Assembly (NCBI GenBank): GCA_963739375.1
Contig: CAVUAF010000015.1
Coordinates: 310,001 to 374,000 of the forward strand
Source of the DNA: CAVUAF01 sp963739375
GTDB taxonomy: Bacteria; Acidobacteriota; Terriglobia; Terriglobales; Acidobacteriaceae
DNA: 64,000 nucleotides
Direction of reading: 5' to 3'
Part shown: one piece after another, positions 54,202 to 62,212 of the stretch
Position numbering within the stretch: the stretch's first letter is position 1
Layout: every line of letters begins with the position of its first letter
Notes under the pieces: generated by a model
The model's input: only the letters and a program-made list of their open reading frames with translations
Databases searched by the model: none
What the model was told of the DNA's origin: nothing
Made by a program: the position numbers and the translations under genes

Positions 54202-55757
54202 GGGTGAAGCTTCGAAAATTTCCGTATCGCTATCTCCCGTACGAAGAGAGATTATCGTTAGCGGAAGCAGGTCGCTTCGGTCCCGTTGTTTCCGCCGCCA
54301 AAGATCGCATCGAAGTGCGTGCGCGATTTGGACTTGCAGAAAGCGATGCGCTCATTTCGGAACTGCACCGGCTTACCTATTTCTCACATTACAGCATCGG
54401 CAATGGGCCGGAAATACCGACCCAGCAATTCCTCTTTGAGACGACAGCTAACGGCAGCGCGGTCGCGGCGCGTCAATCCACGAGGTATTCGACGCACGGG
54501 CTGCACGAATACAAAGGCAAATTCCACCCGCAAATTGCACGCTATTTGATGACGCACGCGGGGCTTGTGGAAGGCAGCCTTGTTTTCGATCCGTTCGCCG
54601 GGTCAGGGACTGTGCTCGTCGAGGCGATCCACTTTGGATGCAATGCGATTGGCGTAGAAGCAAACCCATTGGCAGTCGCAGTCGCCACCTCAAAGATCGA
54701 GCTTTTGACGTGCACAGATAGAGAAATCAGACAATTTCAGCGAATTGTCGAAGACGTGTTACGGACGGTCGACGGGACGGGATCTTTCGCTGGGTACACC
54801 ACTGCGCTCAGTCTCGCGACGGAGAGCGTGGAGTATCTGCAGGCCTGGTATTCGTTACCGATCCTCAAGAAACTGCTGCAATTCCGCGTCCGATGCCAAC
54901 AATCGCTGACTCCCAAGTGGTGTCAGGTGACTGATGTGTTTGTGAGTGCTGTTGCGAGGGAACTGTCGCAGCAGGACCCGGCTGATTTGCGAATTCGACG
55001 TCGCAAGCAGTCGTTAGATGATGCCGATGTCAGGCAGATACTCGGCCCGCTGATTAAGACGGTCCTAACGAGGGCGATCGCAGCACGAAACCTGTTCGGA
55101 CGAGAGCCCGGAATCGTTCAAGAACTCGTCGGGGATAGCCGCGTTCTCGCGCCCGAGATTTATGCCCTCGCGCGGCGTGCAAATCGGGCAAATGCAGACG
55201 CCATCATCACGTCACCTCCGTACGCGACCGCACTCCCATACATCGACACAGACCGGTTGTCGTTGGTATTGCTTGGTCTCTGTCTGCCTTCCGAGTTAAA
55301 GCGCCTCGAAAAAGTGCAGATCGGGAATCGGGAGATCTCGCCTACAGAGCGCAGGCGAATCGAATCGCAAATATCAGAAAGGTTGAGCACGTTGCCGCGG
55401 CCCATTGGAGTATTCGTGAACAAGTTGAGGAGTGGTCTCAAGGATGGCGGTGCCGGGTTTCGCAAGCAGAACATGCCAGCGCTCCTCGTCCAATATTTTG
55501 ATGACATGCGAACCGTGCTCCGCGAAACCAAGGCGGTGCTTGCACCGGGAGGGCCTGCGTTTTGGCTGGTCGGTCCGAACAGAACCGAAGTGACCGGCAA
55601 ATGGCTGCAGATACCGACACCGCAGTGGCTAGGAGCAATCGCCGAAAGCCTAGGATATGCAGCAGAAATCGCGCCGTTGGATGCGTATCAGCGGTTTGGC
55701 TTGCACCAGAGGAACGGCATCCGGCAGGAGTTCCTAATCACGCTACGGTCTCGCTAA
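54186..55757 (+). CDS. DNA amino-methyltransferase 2 of the RM locus
   Basis: 523 aa. FDPFAGSGTVLVEAIHFG at 134-151 is motif I and ITSPPYATALPYID with TSPPY at 342-346 is motif IV; HEYKGKFHPQIARYLM precedes motif I as in the first methyltransferase. Two distinct amino-methyltransferases usually mean an asymmetric recognition site with each enzyme protecting one strand, as in BfiI-type systems (family knowledge). GTG 54186 overlaps the first gene by 16 bp. The stop overlaps the convergent nuclease gene's stop by 3 bp. Confidence 0.87.
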   Translation: MATQVRVKLRKFPYRYLPYEERLSLAEAGRFGPVVSAAKDRIEVRARFGLAESDALISELHRLTYFSHYSIGNGPEIPTQQFLFETTANGSAVAARQSTRYSTHGLHEYKGKFHPQIARYLMTHAGLVEGSLVFDPFAGSGTVLVEAIHFGCNAIGVEANPLAVAVATSKIELLTCTDREIRQFQRIVEDVLRTVDGTGSFAGYTTALSLATESVEYLQAWYSLPILKKLLQFRVRCQQSLTPKWCQVTDVFVSAVARELSQQDPADLRIRRRKQSLDDADVRQILGPLIKTVLTRAIAARNLFGREPGIVQELVGDSRVLAPEIYALARRANRANADAIITSPPYATALPYIDTDRLSLVLLGLCLPSELKRLEKVQIGNREISPTERRRIESQISERLSTLPRPIGVFVNKLRSGLKDGGAGFRKQNMPALLVQYFDDMRTVLRETKAVLAPGGPAFWLVGPNRTEVTGKWLQIPTPQWLGAIAESLGYAAEIAPLDAYQRFGLHQRNGIRQEFLITLRSR

Positions 55758-56968
55758 AAGAATCCGTAGCGTTTTGCCTCTCCCGCCCCGCGAGCGGCCA
55801 CCACGTGTGTGCAGCGTTCCAGCAATTGATCGTACTGCGGATCGTCGGGATGAATGATCCACACGTCGTAGGCAGGTCCACGTTCTTCCAGTGTGGCCTC
55901 GAATAGAATAATGTCCCCGCCACCATCCCTCGTCAGATCAACTGTGTCGTGCTTGATATTGATCCGCAAGTCCGCATGGCCTGCGCCTGCCCCTGCCGGA
56001 CGCTCCCAAATTCGATATTCGACAGTTCTGGCGCCCTCCGGCGCATTCAATCGGACGGCGAAATAGGCGTCGGGAAACTGTCGGCCAGCCAGCACCACTG
56101 GCGGAAAGAAGTCGCGCGCCTGCCGTGGCAAACTCAGCTCAGGCGTTCCTGGCATCGTCGTCTTTTTCGATGCGTCGTGAGCTGAGAGCACCATCGCAAA
56201 ACGGCTCGTTTGCACAGTGGGAGCCGGGACCGAAATTGCTGCGGGTTCGCGAACTTCAGGCGGTTGCTCGCGACGAATGGGCTCTTGCCATACGCTGGCT
56301 GGTAATGCCGGGACAATTATGGGAGGTACCGCATCAGGTCCTCTATGCTGGCGTCGCCTCGCGCCATTCGGCCGCGTCCTTCTCTCGCGAGCGCGGCCGA
56401 CTTCATCGGCCAACTCTCCGGAATTCACATGAAGCTCGAGTGTGTCATGCAGGAGTCCGATCGCATTTTGGCGATACGTGTCGCGAAAGCGATTGAGCGC
56501 GGCGAGGACTTGGTTCACGATTGCGACGTCTGCTGCCATCGCCAGGTCTAGCTCGATCAGAGTGTTCGTTTCAACATTGCGGTACAGCCCTTCGCCAGTC
56601 AAATTCGAGCTGCCGATAGAAATCCATGCTCGACTAGCGCCACGGAGGACATACACCTTTGGGTGGTACAGGATGGAATTACCCGTATTGAGGCCAAGAA
56701 CCTCAACGCCCGCTCGATGAAGATCGTTCACCGCCTGCACGGAAGTGAGCCCGTTATTGATGCCGATGACAGCGCGACAGATGCCACCGGATCGCGTAAT
56801 GCCCTGCAACGCCGGACCAAGTCTCTGTGTACCGCTTCTGGTGACGTACGCTGAAAAAATGTGGACTTCATTGAAATTGCCCGAAGTGAGCTGGTTAATC
56901 AGCTCAGCGCCTAATCGCGAAAGCCGACCAGCCTCGTCAAACGGCTGTTGCAAAACATGGATGTTCAT
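55754..56968 (-). CDS. Phospholipase-D-fold restriction endonuclease (BfiI/NgoFVII-like)
   Basis: 404 aa. The single PLD half-site is ILYHPKVYVLRG (His102, Lys104) with IGSSNLTGEGLYRNVETN (Asn122, Glu133). A single copy implies dimerisation, as known for BfiI. After an Arg/Pro linker the C-terminal 140 residues (DFFPPVVLAGRQFPDAYFAV, DGGGDIILFEATLEERG) resemble the B3-like DNA-binding domain of NgoFVII/BfiI. ATG 56968; the frame is open to a GTG at 57004. Convergent with the methyltransferases. Cleavage activity is inferred from fold and neighbours. Confidence 0.82.
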   Translation of the reverse strand: MNIHVLQQPFDEAGRLSRLGAELINQLTSGNFNEVHIFSAYVTRSGTQRLGPALQGITRSGGICRAVIGINNGLTSVQAVNDLHRAGVEVLGLNTGNSILYHPKVYVLRGASRAWISIGSSNLTGEGLYRNVETNTLIELDLAMAADVAIVNQVLAALNRFRDTYRQNAIGLLHDTLELHVNSGELADEVGRARERRTRPNGARRRQHRGPDAVPPIIVPALPASVWQEPIRREQPPEVREPAAISVPAPTVQTSRFAMVLSAHDASKKTTMPGTPELSLPRQARDFFPPVVLAGRQFPDAYFAVRLNAPEGARTVEYRIWERPAGAGAGHADLRINIKHDTVDLTRDGGGDIILFEATLEERGPAYDVWIIHPDDPQYDQLLERCTHVVAARGAGEAKRYGFF

Positions 56969-57123
56969 GGCTTGCGCACAGGTTACGCGCAGGCTATGAA
57001 CCACGCAAGATTATGAATCGCGCAATTCGGAACTATCACAGTCCTATCACAATCGGCGGCTTTGACAGCTTGCGTGTGCATCCCGCTCCAAAGCGCTCCC
57101 CTGCCCAGGCGATTGAAGATACT

Positions 57124-57165
57124 TGGCGGAAGCGAGTGGGAGTCGAACCCACCCGCGACACCGCG
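57124..57165 (-). other. Truncated 3' copy of tRNA-Sec (proximal)
   Basis: 42 bp identical to 57579-57620, the T arm, acceptor strand and CCA end of tRNA-Sec, in the same orientation. It marks the boundary between the RM locus and a 414-bp segment ending at the intact tRNA gene. Confidence 0.88.
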
Positions 57166-57254
57166 CGGATTCATCAACGGTCACAGCCAAGGCATCGGCC
57201 GGATGCTAGGATGCAAAAATCCCCACGGATGATTTGCTGGCGGAGGTCTTTCTC

Positions 57255-57455
57255 ATGGCCCATGAAGCGATTGTCTACAAGGCATTTGGCCTGCTGTTCT
57301 TCCTCGCTGCCTTCTGCAGCGCTGTGTACGGGATTACTCTGGCGATGGCAGTTCGGAGCGAGTCCCTGACAGCCGAGGCGTACCTGGTGATGGCGGTGTT
57401 CCTGATGCTGTGCGTGCGCGTGTTCCAGACGGAGAAGCAGCACAGCCAGGGGTAG
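57255..57455 (+). CDS. Small membrane protein
   Basis: 66 aa, two membrane helices (AFGLLFFLAAFCSAVYGI and AYLVMAVFLMLCVRVF) with short polar ends. ATG 57255 is supported by GGAGGT at 57242-57247, eight bases upstream. It is the only gene between the proximal tRNA-Sec fragment and the intact tRNA-Sec. Family unknown. Confidence 0.62.
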   Translation: MAHEAIVYKAFGLLFFLAAFCSAVYGITLAMAVRSESLTAEAYLVMAVFLMLCVRVFQTEKQHSQG

Positions 57456-57578
57456 CGCGCATGCCTGGGGCGTCTCGCCCCGGTCGCGACGCTCAGCGGG
57501 CATCAAGGGCAGGAAACTCTCCGTGCGCTGATGCCCTACCGCCCATCGCACGTCGCCAGTGGCGGGTATGGCAGCAAA

Positions 57579-57677
57579 TGGCGGAAGCGAGTGGGAGTCG
57601 AACCCACCCGCGACACCGCGAAGGTGCCGCGCGCCGGTTTTGAAGACCGGGAGGATCACCGGACCCCGTGCGCTTCC
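57579..57677 (-). tRNA. selC: tRNA-Sec (anticodon TCA)
   Basis: On the minus strand the gene starts GGAAGCGCACGGGG and ends CTCGCTTCCG plus CCA. The anticodon loop is CTTCAAA (TCA) on stem GGT/ACC-type pairs (CCGGT, ACCGG). The long variable arm (GCACCTTCGCGGTG region), the extended D arm and the T loop TTCGACT match bacterial selenocysteine tRNA. 99 nt including CCA. It implies selenoprotein synthesis; selA, selB and selD are not in the window. Confidence 0.93.
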
Positions 57678-57994
57678 GCACTGGTGAAGGCAACTCTCCA
57701 GTGTAAATGATGGTGCGGCACCGTCCCACGCGCTTCCTCACCCCCGAGGTCCCGCGCGCGCGTTCTTCGTTGCGCGAACGCCGCGAGCATCAAGCTACTT
57801 TGGCAGGCGTGGCGCCGCCACTTTTGGCAGAATCGGCGACGAGCCCGTTGAGGGTCTGGACCTCCTCGCCGAACGGGTCGCGGGCGAAGATCAAGTGCAC
57901 GGTGCCGTCGGCAAACGGCGGGGCGGCGCGCTCTTGCGGGAGGCAGGCGCGGAGATGCCCGGAGCCCGCCCGGCTGCTATAATTGTGGGGACGA
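57678..57994. other. Gene-free stretch between tRNA-Sec and tRNA-Gly
   Basis: No gene with a start is supported. A minus-strand frame from about 57975 to the TGA at 57790 encodes a protein-like tail (VHLIFARDPFGEEVQTLNG) but has no start codon in a sensible place; it may be a gene remnant. A promoter -10 for tRNA-Gly lies at its right end. Confidence 0.45.
57978..57983 (+). promoter_or_regulatory. -10 element of tRNA-Gly
   Basis: TATAAT, 11 bp upstream of the tRNA-Gly 5' end. No clear TTGACA is seen at the right distance. Confidence 0.6.
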
Positions 57995-58069
<75 letters not shown>

Positions 58070-58144
58070 GTTTTCTTGAGGGCTAAGGTCCCGCGCACGC
58101 GGGCTTTTTGCTTGGTGCGGTCATCGCCGAGCGGGTCACAATCA

Positions 58145-58157
58145 GGCGCGGTAGCCA
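58145..58157 (+). other. Short 5' fragment of tRNA-Cys
   Basis: GGCGCGGTAGCCA is identical to the first 13 bases of tRNA-Cys at 58187, in the same orientation, 42 bp upstream. Preceded and followed by unrelated sequence. Confidence 0.6.
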
Positions 58158-58186
58158 GAGATCCCAACTCTGATCTTTGCCAAGAA

Positions 58187-58260
58187 GGCGCGGTAGCCAA
58201 GTGGTAAGGCCGAGGTCTGCAAAACCTCTACCGGCGGTTCGATTCCGCCCCGCGCCTCCA
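58187..58260 (+). tRNA. tRNA-Cys (anticodon GCA)
   Basis: Acceptor GGCGCGG/CCGCGCC, D stem GCC/GGC, anticodon stem GAGGT/ACCTC with loop CTGCAAA (GCA), T arm GGCGG-TTCGATT-CCGCC, discriminator T and encoded CCA to 58260. Three partial 3' copies follow downstream. Confidence 0.95.
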
Positions 58261-58288
58261 GCCTCCCCGGTATGTTGCCAAGCGAAAA

Positions 58289-58412
58289 GGGGTCCTTCGA
58301 CTCGCCCGCCACGGCGGGCTCGCTCAGGATTTCGGCTGCGGGCTCCCAGCTTCGCTTCGCTCAACTTCACGCCCGCAGAACGCCTCAAGTTCGATTCCGC
58401 CCCGCGCCTCCA
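58289..58412. repeat. 100-bp structured repeat joined to a tRNA-Cys 3' fragment, copy 1
   Basis: 58289-58388 is the inverted form of the repeat seen at 15221-15320 (GGTCCTTCGACTCG ... CACGCCCGCAGAACGCCTCAA). At 58389-58412 it is joined to the last 24 bases of tRNA-Cys, from the T loop through CCA. Confidence 0.85.
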
Positions 58413-58440
58413 TCCTCCCCGACACACTGCCGATAGAAAA

Positions 58441-58608
58441 GGGGTCCTTCGACTCGCCCGCGAGGGCGGGCTTGCCCAGGATTTCGGCTGCGGACTCCCA
58501 CCCCAGCGAGCCAAAACCGGGCTCGCCGGGGACCCCGGGCTCCCAGCTTCGCTTCGCTCGGCTCACGCCCGCAAGACGCCTCAAGTTCGATTCCGCCCCG
58601 CGCCTCCA
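58441..58608. repeat. 144-bp structured repeat joined to a tRNA-Cys 3' fragment, copy 2
   Basis: 58441-58584 is the long form, with the 44-bp internal segment (CCCCAGCGAGCCAAAACCGG and on) also present inverted at 15427-15470. 58585-58608 repeats the same 24 bases of tRNA-Cys. Confidence 0.85.
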
Positions 58609-58625
58609 GCCTTCCCGACACGCCC

Positions 58626-58646
58626 CGATTCCGCCCCGCGCCTCCA
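58626..58646. repeat. Third tRNA-Cys 3' fragment
   Basis: 21 bases matching the tRNA-Cys 3' end (CGATTCCGCCCCGCGCC then TCCA), without a repeat element directly to its left. Possibly the outermost scar of the series. Confidence 0.75.
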
Positions 58647-58678
58647 GCCTCCTGCATGCGATTTCGCTGGCTGCCGCG

Positions 58679-59416
58679 TTACGCGCGTGCCATGCCGGTG
58701 GGTGACACCTCTTGCGGCGCCCGTATCCAGAGGAACGGAAGAGCGCCCACCAGCGACGCCAGCGCAGGCGCCACGATCCACGGCAGGAACGCCGAGGTCA
58801 GGCGCGCTGCCCACTCCGCGCCCGAGGCGTGATCCCCCTGGTACCGGCCCAGGAGCAGCATGATTAATGTGACCACGAGGCCTGCGGCGAAAGCAAACGC
58901 GAACGCGGCGACGTACAGCAGTGGGGGAAACATGGCGGCCGTGAGGCGCTGCCAGGCATTTCCGCCGAAGCGGCGCGAAAGCCACGCTCCCACTGCGCCG
59001 GCGATCGGCAACGAAATCAGCCACGGCACGTTGAAAACTGCGTACAGGCCGTAGTTCATGGGAACCGGATAGAAGATCTGTTGGCTGCCCATGCGATGCA
59101 GTACGGAGGTAATCGTGAGCGCGATGGCGGCGAGAAGCACCGCCACCAGACCGGGCACAACCACCTTTCGGCGGAACGGAGTCAGTGACATGAACGTCTC
59201 CTTTTCCCGTTGCACGTCGCGGGCCAAGCGCCGCCAGTCGCGGATCGAACCCAGCGTCTGGGCGCGCGCGTCGTTTTCGTTGGCGCCGTGCGCGCGGGCA
59301 TCGTCATAGATCTCCTCGAGATGGACGGCCAACTCGCGCACGATCTCGCGGCGGGCTCCGTCGGCGAGCCGCAGATTCTCCATGCGGTTGCTGACCAGCG
59401 CTTCCCAGTCATGCAT
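58679..59416 (-). CDS. Membrane protein with permease-prefix-like N-terminus, PadR partner
   Basis: 245 aa. The N-terminal 75 residues (ARREIVRELAVHLEEIYDDA) are the cytoplasmic helical prefix found in acidobacterial permeases and PadR-associated membrane proteins. Four membrane helices follow (PGLVAVLLAAIALTITSVL, FNVPWLISLPIAGAVGAWL, LLYVAAFAFAFAAGLVVTLI, FLPWIVAPALASLVGALPFL). ATG 59416 overlaps the PadR stop by 8 bp, so the two are coupled. Transport function is not shown. Confidence 0.8.
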   Translation of the reverse strand: MHDWEALVSNRMENLRLADGARREIVRELAVHLEEIYDDARAHGANENDARAQTLGSIRDWRRLARDVQREKETFMSLTPFRRKVVVPGLVAVLLAAIALTITSVLHRMGSQQIFYPVPMNYGLYAVFNVPWLISLPIAGAVGAWLSRRFGGNAWQRLTAAMFPPLLYVAAFAFAFAAGLVVTLIMLLLGRYQGDHASGAEWAARLTSAFLPWIVAPALASLVGALPFLWIRAPQEVSPTGMARA

Positions 59417-59747
59417 GCTGCACCCCCGCCAGCCGGTCGAGCGCGCGGAAGAACGCGCCCCACTGCTTGCGCAACGGCGCCAGCTTCTTGCGTCCTTCCG
59501 GCGTGATGCGGTAGTAGCGGCGCTCGCGTCCGGAAGCTGCCGTCTCCCACTCGCCCACGACCAGGCCGCGGCGCTCCAGCGCGTACAGCACCGGGTAGAG
59601 CGACGCCACGTCGAAGCGCAGCACGCCGCCGGTATCCTGCTCAATGCGCTTGGCGATCTCGTAGCCGTGCAGCGTTTGGCCGGCCAGCAGCGACAGGATG
59701 GCCAGCTCGGCGCTGCCGCGTTTGATGTTCGGGGGTAATGCGCTCAT
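59409..59747 (-). CDS. PadR family transcriptional regulator
   Basis: 112 aa. RGSAELAILSLLAGQTLHGY, LRFDVASLYPVLYALERRGL and RERRYYRITPEGRKKLAPL are the PadR winged-helix core and its wing. ATG 59747 is chosen because the core begins 10 residues later and a dyad operator lies just upstream. It probably represses its own operon until a small molecule or stress signal is bound. Confidence 0.9.
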   Translation of the reverse strand: MSALPPNIKRGSAELAILSLLAGQTLHGYEIAKRIEQDTGGVLRFDVASLYPVLYALERRGLVVGEWETAASGRERRYYRITPEGRKKLAPLRKQWGAFFRALDRLAGVQHA

Positions 59748-60064
59748 ATATGGGTGTCCTATATATCTGGACGGTATATACACCCGAAGCAAAACTCCTG
59801 GCAAGAACTTTTTGCATGCGCTCACCAGGGGCAACTCCGGCTTCTGCAGGGAGCCGCGTTGCTGTCTTTCGGCGCTGGGCTGCTTACAGTCCGCGGCCGG
59901 GCCTCTTCGGGGGTGAGCCGAAGCAGTCTACTCAGACCGCTCACGAACCCGACTTCGTTATCCCATAGCGGGCGCCGCCGACGGCAGAATTACTGCCCCT
60001 GGCGACCGGCGCCCAGCGGGGCAATGATCTGGTAAGAGCCGAGTTTGCTTCCCGGACTCAGCAT
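59748..60064. other. Gene-free stretch with the PadR promoter
   Basis: Apart from the dyad at 59752-59785 I see no gene or clear structure here. Confidence 0.5.
59752..59785 (-). promoter_or_regulatory. Probable PadR operator
   Basis: GGGTGT (59752-59757) and ACACCC (59780-59785) frame CTATATATCTGGACGGTATAT, so TATAT/ATATA half-sites lie inside the outer dyad. Directly abuts the padR start codon. Confidence 0.6.
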
Positions 60065-60514
60065 TTACTTGTACTTCATCAGCAGCACGATGGCCAACAC
60101 CAGGACGATGGCGCCCAGCAGCGTTAGCAGCAGCGCTCCGCGGCCCGAGGCGGGGGGCGGCGGCGGCTCGGCCAGCGCGTCTTCGGCGACGAACAGGATA
60201 TACAGGCCGCTGTCGTCGAGCGCTTCCAGGGCGGCGGTGTACTTGGCCTGCTCGCCGACGAAGTCGCGGTCGTGCTCGTAGGCGGACTTGAGCAGCGGCG
60301 TCACCTTGTCATCGTAGCTGTCATCCTCGATGGCGATGATCGCCTGCAGGCCGGCGCCGGTTTCCGGGCGCTTGGGGTCGTAGAACAGGAAGCGGCGCTC
60401 TTCGCTGCTGAAGGGGACGCCCTGCTGCCGCGCTTCGGTGGCGATTTTCTCCGCCAGGAACTCCGCCGCTTCCTTCTCGCCGGCGAACCGATAAGAGTCC
60501 GTTTCCGATGCCAT
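60065..60514 (-). CDS. Hypothetical tail-anchored protein
   Basis: 149 aa. A soluble helical part (RFAGEKEAAEFLAEKIATEA) followed by a Pro run (EPPPPPASGRG) and a single C-terminal membrane helix (ALLLTLLGAIVLVLAIVLLM) ending KYK, which makes it a tail-anchored protein facing the cytoplasm. Unknown family. ATG 60514. Confidence 0.68.
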   Translation of the reverse strand: MASETDSYRFAGEKEAAEFLAEKIATEARQQGVPFSSEERRFLFYDPKRPETGAGLQAIIAIEDDSYDDKVTPLLKSAYEHDRDFVGEQAKYTAALEALDDSGLYILFVAEDALAEPPPPPASGRGALLLTLLGAIVLVLAIVLLMKYK

Positions 60515-60552
60515 TCTCGCCTCCGCGCGCGGCAGCACGCAGCCCCGTACTG

Positions 60553-61725
60553 CTACCAGCCGTACTTCAGGTACGTGGTGCCGGGCGCAATGTAGTACTT
60601 GTGCAGGAAGTCCTGGTTCATGTTGAAGAGCATGCGGTGCACCATCTGTTGCTCCTGGAATTTGCGGTAGGCATCGCTGCTGCCGGTGCCGGGCGGCTTA
60701 GCCGCCGCGGAGGCGGTGGCGTTGCCGGAAGCGGCGGGGGCAAACATGGCCTGCACCGCGGGAGTCCACTGCTCGCGATACTTGGCACGGTCGGCGGCGG
60801 AGACGCTCGGCCAGCCCAACTGGATCGCCGCCCACGCCACCGGCAGCTGCGACATCTCTTTCTGCTGGGCGGCGCTCAAGCGCGGCCACTGCGCCGCCAG
60901 GGACTGCGAGAACAGGCCTTTGAAGTCCTTGGTGGGCTGGAAGGCTTCCGGCCCCTTGACCACGCCGATCATGAAGCAGTTCAGCTCCGCATAGGCATCG
61001 GCGACCTGCCGCGTGAGCGGCGGATTGCCGGCGGCGATCGGGGTATGCGCCGCGTAGTAGATGCCCAGGACCCATTGCGACAACGGGTCGTTCGGGGTCT
61101 TGCGCGTGTCTTGCAGGTATTGCGCCAGCAGCGCCTCGTGCAGGGCGCTGCGCTCGGCTTCGCTGCGCTTGCCGAGGTCATCGTGCAACTTCAGGACCGA
61201 GAGGGTGTCCGCGATCTCCTTCTGGTTTTGCGTCTTCCAGGAAGTGACGATGGACGCCTGGAACTGCCCGCGCTGCTCCTGGGTGAGCTTGGCGTCGAGC
61301 AGCCACTCGAAGAGCCGGACGACGCGATCCACCATGTCCTGGGTCAGGGGCGGGTTGCCGGCAATGGGGAGCTTGTCGCTGGTGGTGGCGGGCGGCGCCG
61401 CGGCGTCGCTGCGCTGGAAGACCAGGCCCTGCTTCTGGTCACTGCCGAAGAGGGTAAGCGTGGTGGCGGTGACGGCGGCTTTGTAGTTGAGGAAGCTCTT
61501 GGCTGCATCCAGGCGCAACATGCCGTCGCGGTAGGTCCATTGAATGGGGGTCGCGTTCAGCGTGCCCTTGCCGTCGGGCTGGAGCACGAGCGTGTACTGA
61601 CCATCGCCGGTCTTCCAGTTGCCCACCACCGGCGAGGCCGCTGTTTGCGCGCTCAGCGGCGGCGCCAACGCGGCGCCCAGAAACCCTGCCAGCAACCAGG
61701 CCCAGCAGCGACGAGAATGGCGCAT
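60553..61725 (-). CDS. Hypothetical exported protein
   Basis: 390 aa. Signal peptide (CWAWLLAGFLGAALAPPLSA), a lipocalin-like start (VVGNWKTGDGQYTLVLQPDG) and a long helical remainder containing RLFEWLLDAKLTQEQRGQF, the DUF6683/YqxM-like pattern I cannot name with confidence. Similar sequences pair an N-terminal beta domain with a helical tail in Acidobacteriota. ATG 61725 is backed by GCAGGAGGCACGT. Confidence 0.7.
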   Translation of the reverse strand: MRHSRRCWAWLLAGFLGAALAPPLSAQTAASPVVGNWKTGDGQYTLVLQPDGKGTLNATPIQWTYRDGMLRLDAAKSFLNYKAAVTATTLTLFGSDQKQGLVFQRSDAAAPPATTSDKLPIAGNPPLTQDMVDRVVRLFEWLLDAKLTQEQRGQFQASIVTSWKTQNQKEIADTLSVLKLHDDLGKRSEAERSALHEALLAQYLQDTRKTPNDPLSQWVLGIYYAAHTPIAAGNPPLTRQVADAYAELNCFMIGVVKGPEAFQPTKDFKGLFSQSLAAQWPRLSAAQQKEMSQLPVAWAAIQLGWPSVSAADRAKYREQWTPAVQAMFAPAASGNATASAAAKPPGTGSSDAYRKFQEQQMVHRMLFNMNQDFLHKYYIAPGTTYLKYGW

Positions 61726-62212
61726 ACGTGCCTCCTGCCCGGGCAGCTGGGGGCGCAGCCGATGCTGAGGAGGCCTGCCGCAGCGAGACTCGGGAATTGG
61801 GGTTGAGTGTCCGGCACTGTACATCCAAAGCCGGGCGGGGGCCGCAACTTTAAGTGGGACGCGGCGAACAGACGGCGTACCGGTGTGAGCAGCGCGCGGG
61901 TACGGAAAACCGGCTGCTCTTCGTAGTTAACGAGAGGTCAGCGAGGCGGTGGCGTCGTGGTTTCGCGCCTGCGGCCTGCGGCCTGCGGCGGGTGCCTTCG
62001 GCAGAGAGGTGCTCGCTGCGCTCGCGTTCTTCTCCCCGGGCTTAAGCCCGGGGCTACCTTCAGGCGCCCCTGCGGGGCTCGGGGTGCCGGCCAGGAAGGC
62101 AGTTTGTCAGTTGCCAGTTGTCGGTTGCCAGAAAGAACGAAAACCAGATTCCTCGCTGCGCCCGGAATGACAATTCCTAAGCTTGATGGCTTAGGAGACG
62201 ACTTGACGACTT
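61726..62212. other. Gene-free, repeat-rich stretch
   Basis: No gene supported. Contains CCCCGGGCTTAAGCCCGGGG, a perfect 20-bp palindrome at 62034-62053, GTTGCCAGTTGTCGGTTGCC words at about 62105-62131, and a CAGATTCCTCGCTGCGC element at about 62148-62172, also found at 29840-29867. Confidence 0.6.

Noticed and set aside
57790..57975. Protein-coding gene on the minus strand between tRNA-Sec and tRNA-Gly
   Set aside because: The reading frame looks protein-like near its end but lacks a start codon at a sensible position; at best a remnant.
58083..58657. Proteins encoded across the tRNA-Cys repeats
   Set aside because: Open frames here merely translate the repeated tRNA fragments and repeat element; there is no start with a ribosome binding site.
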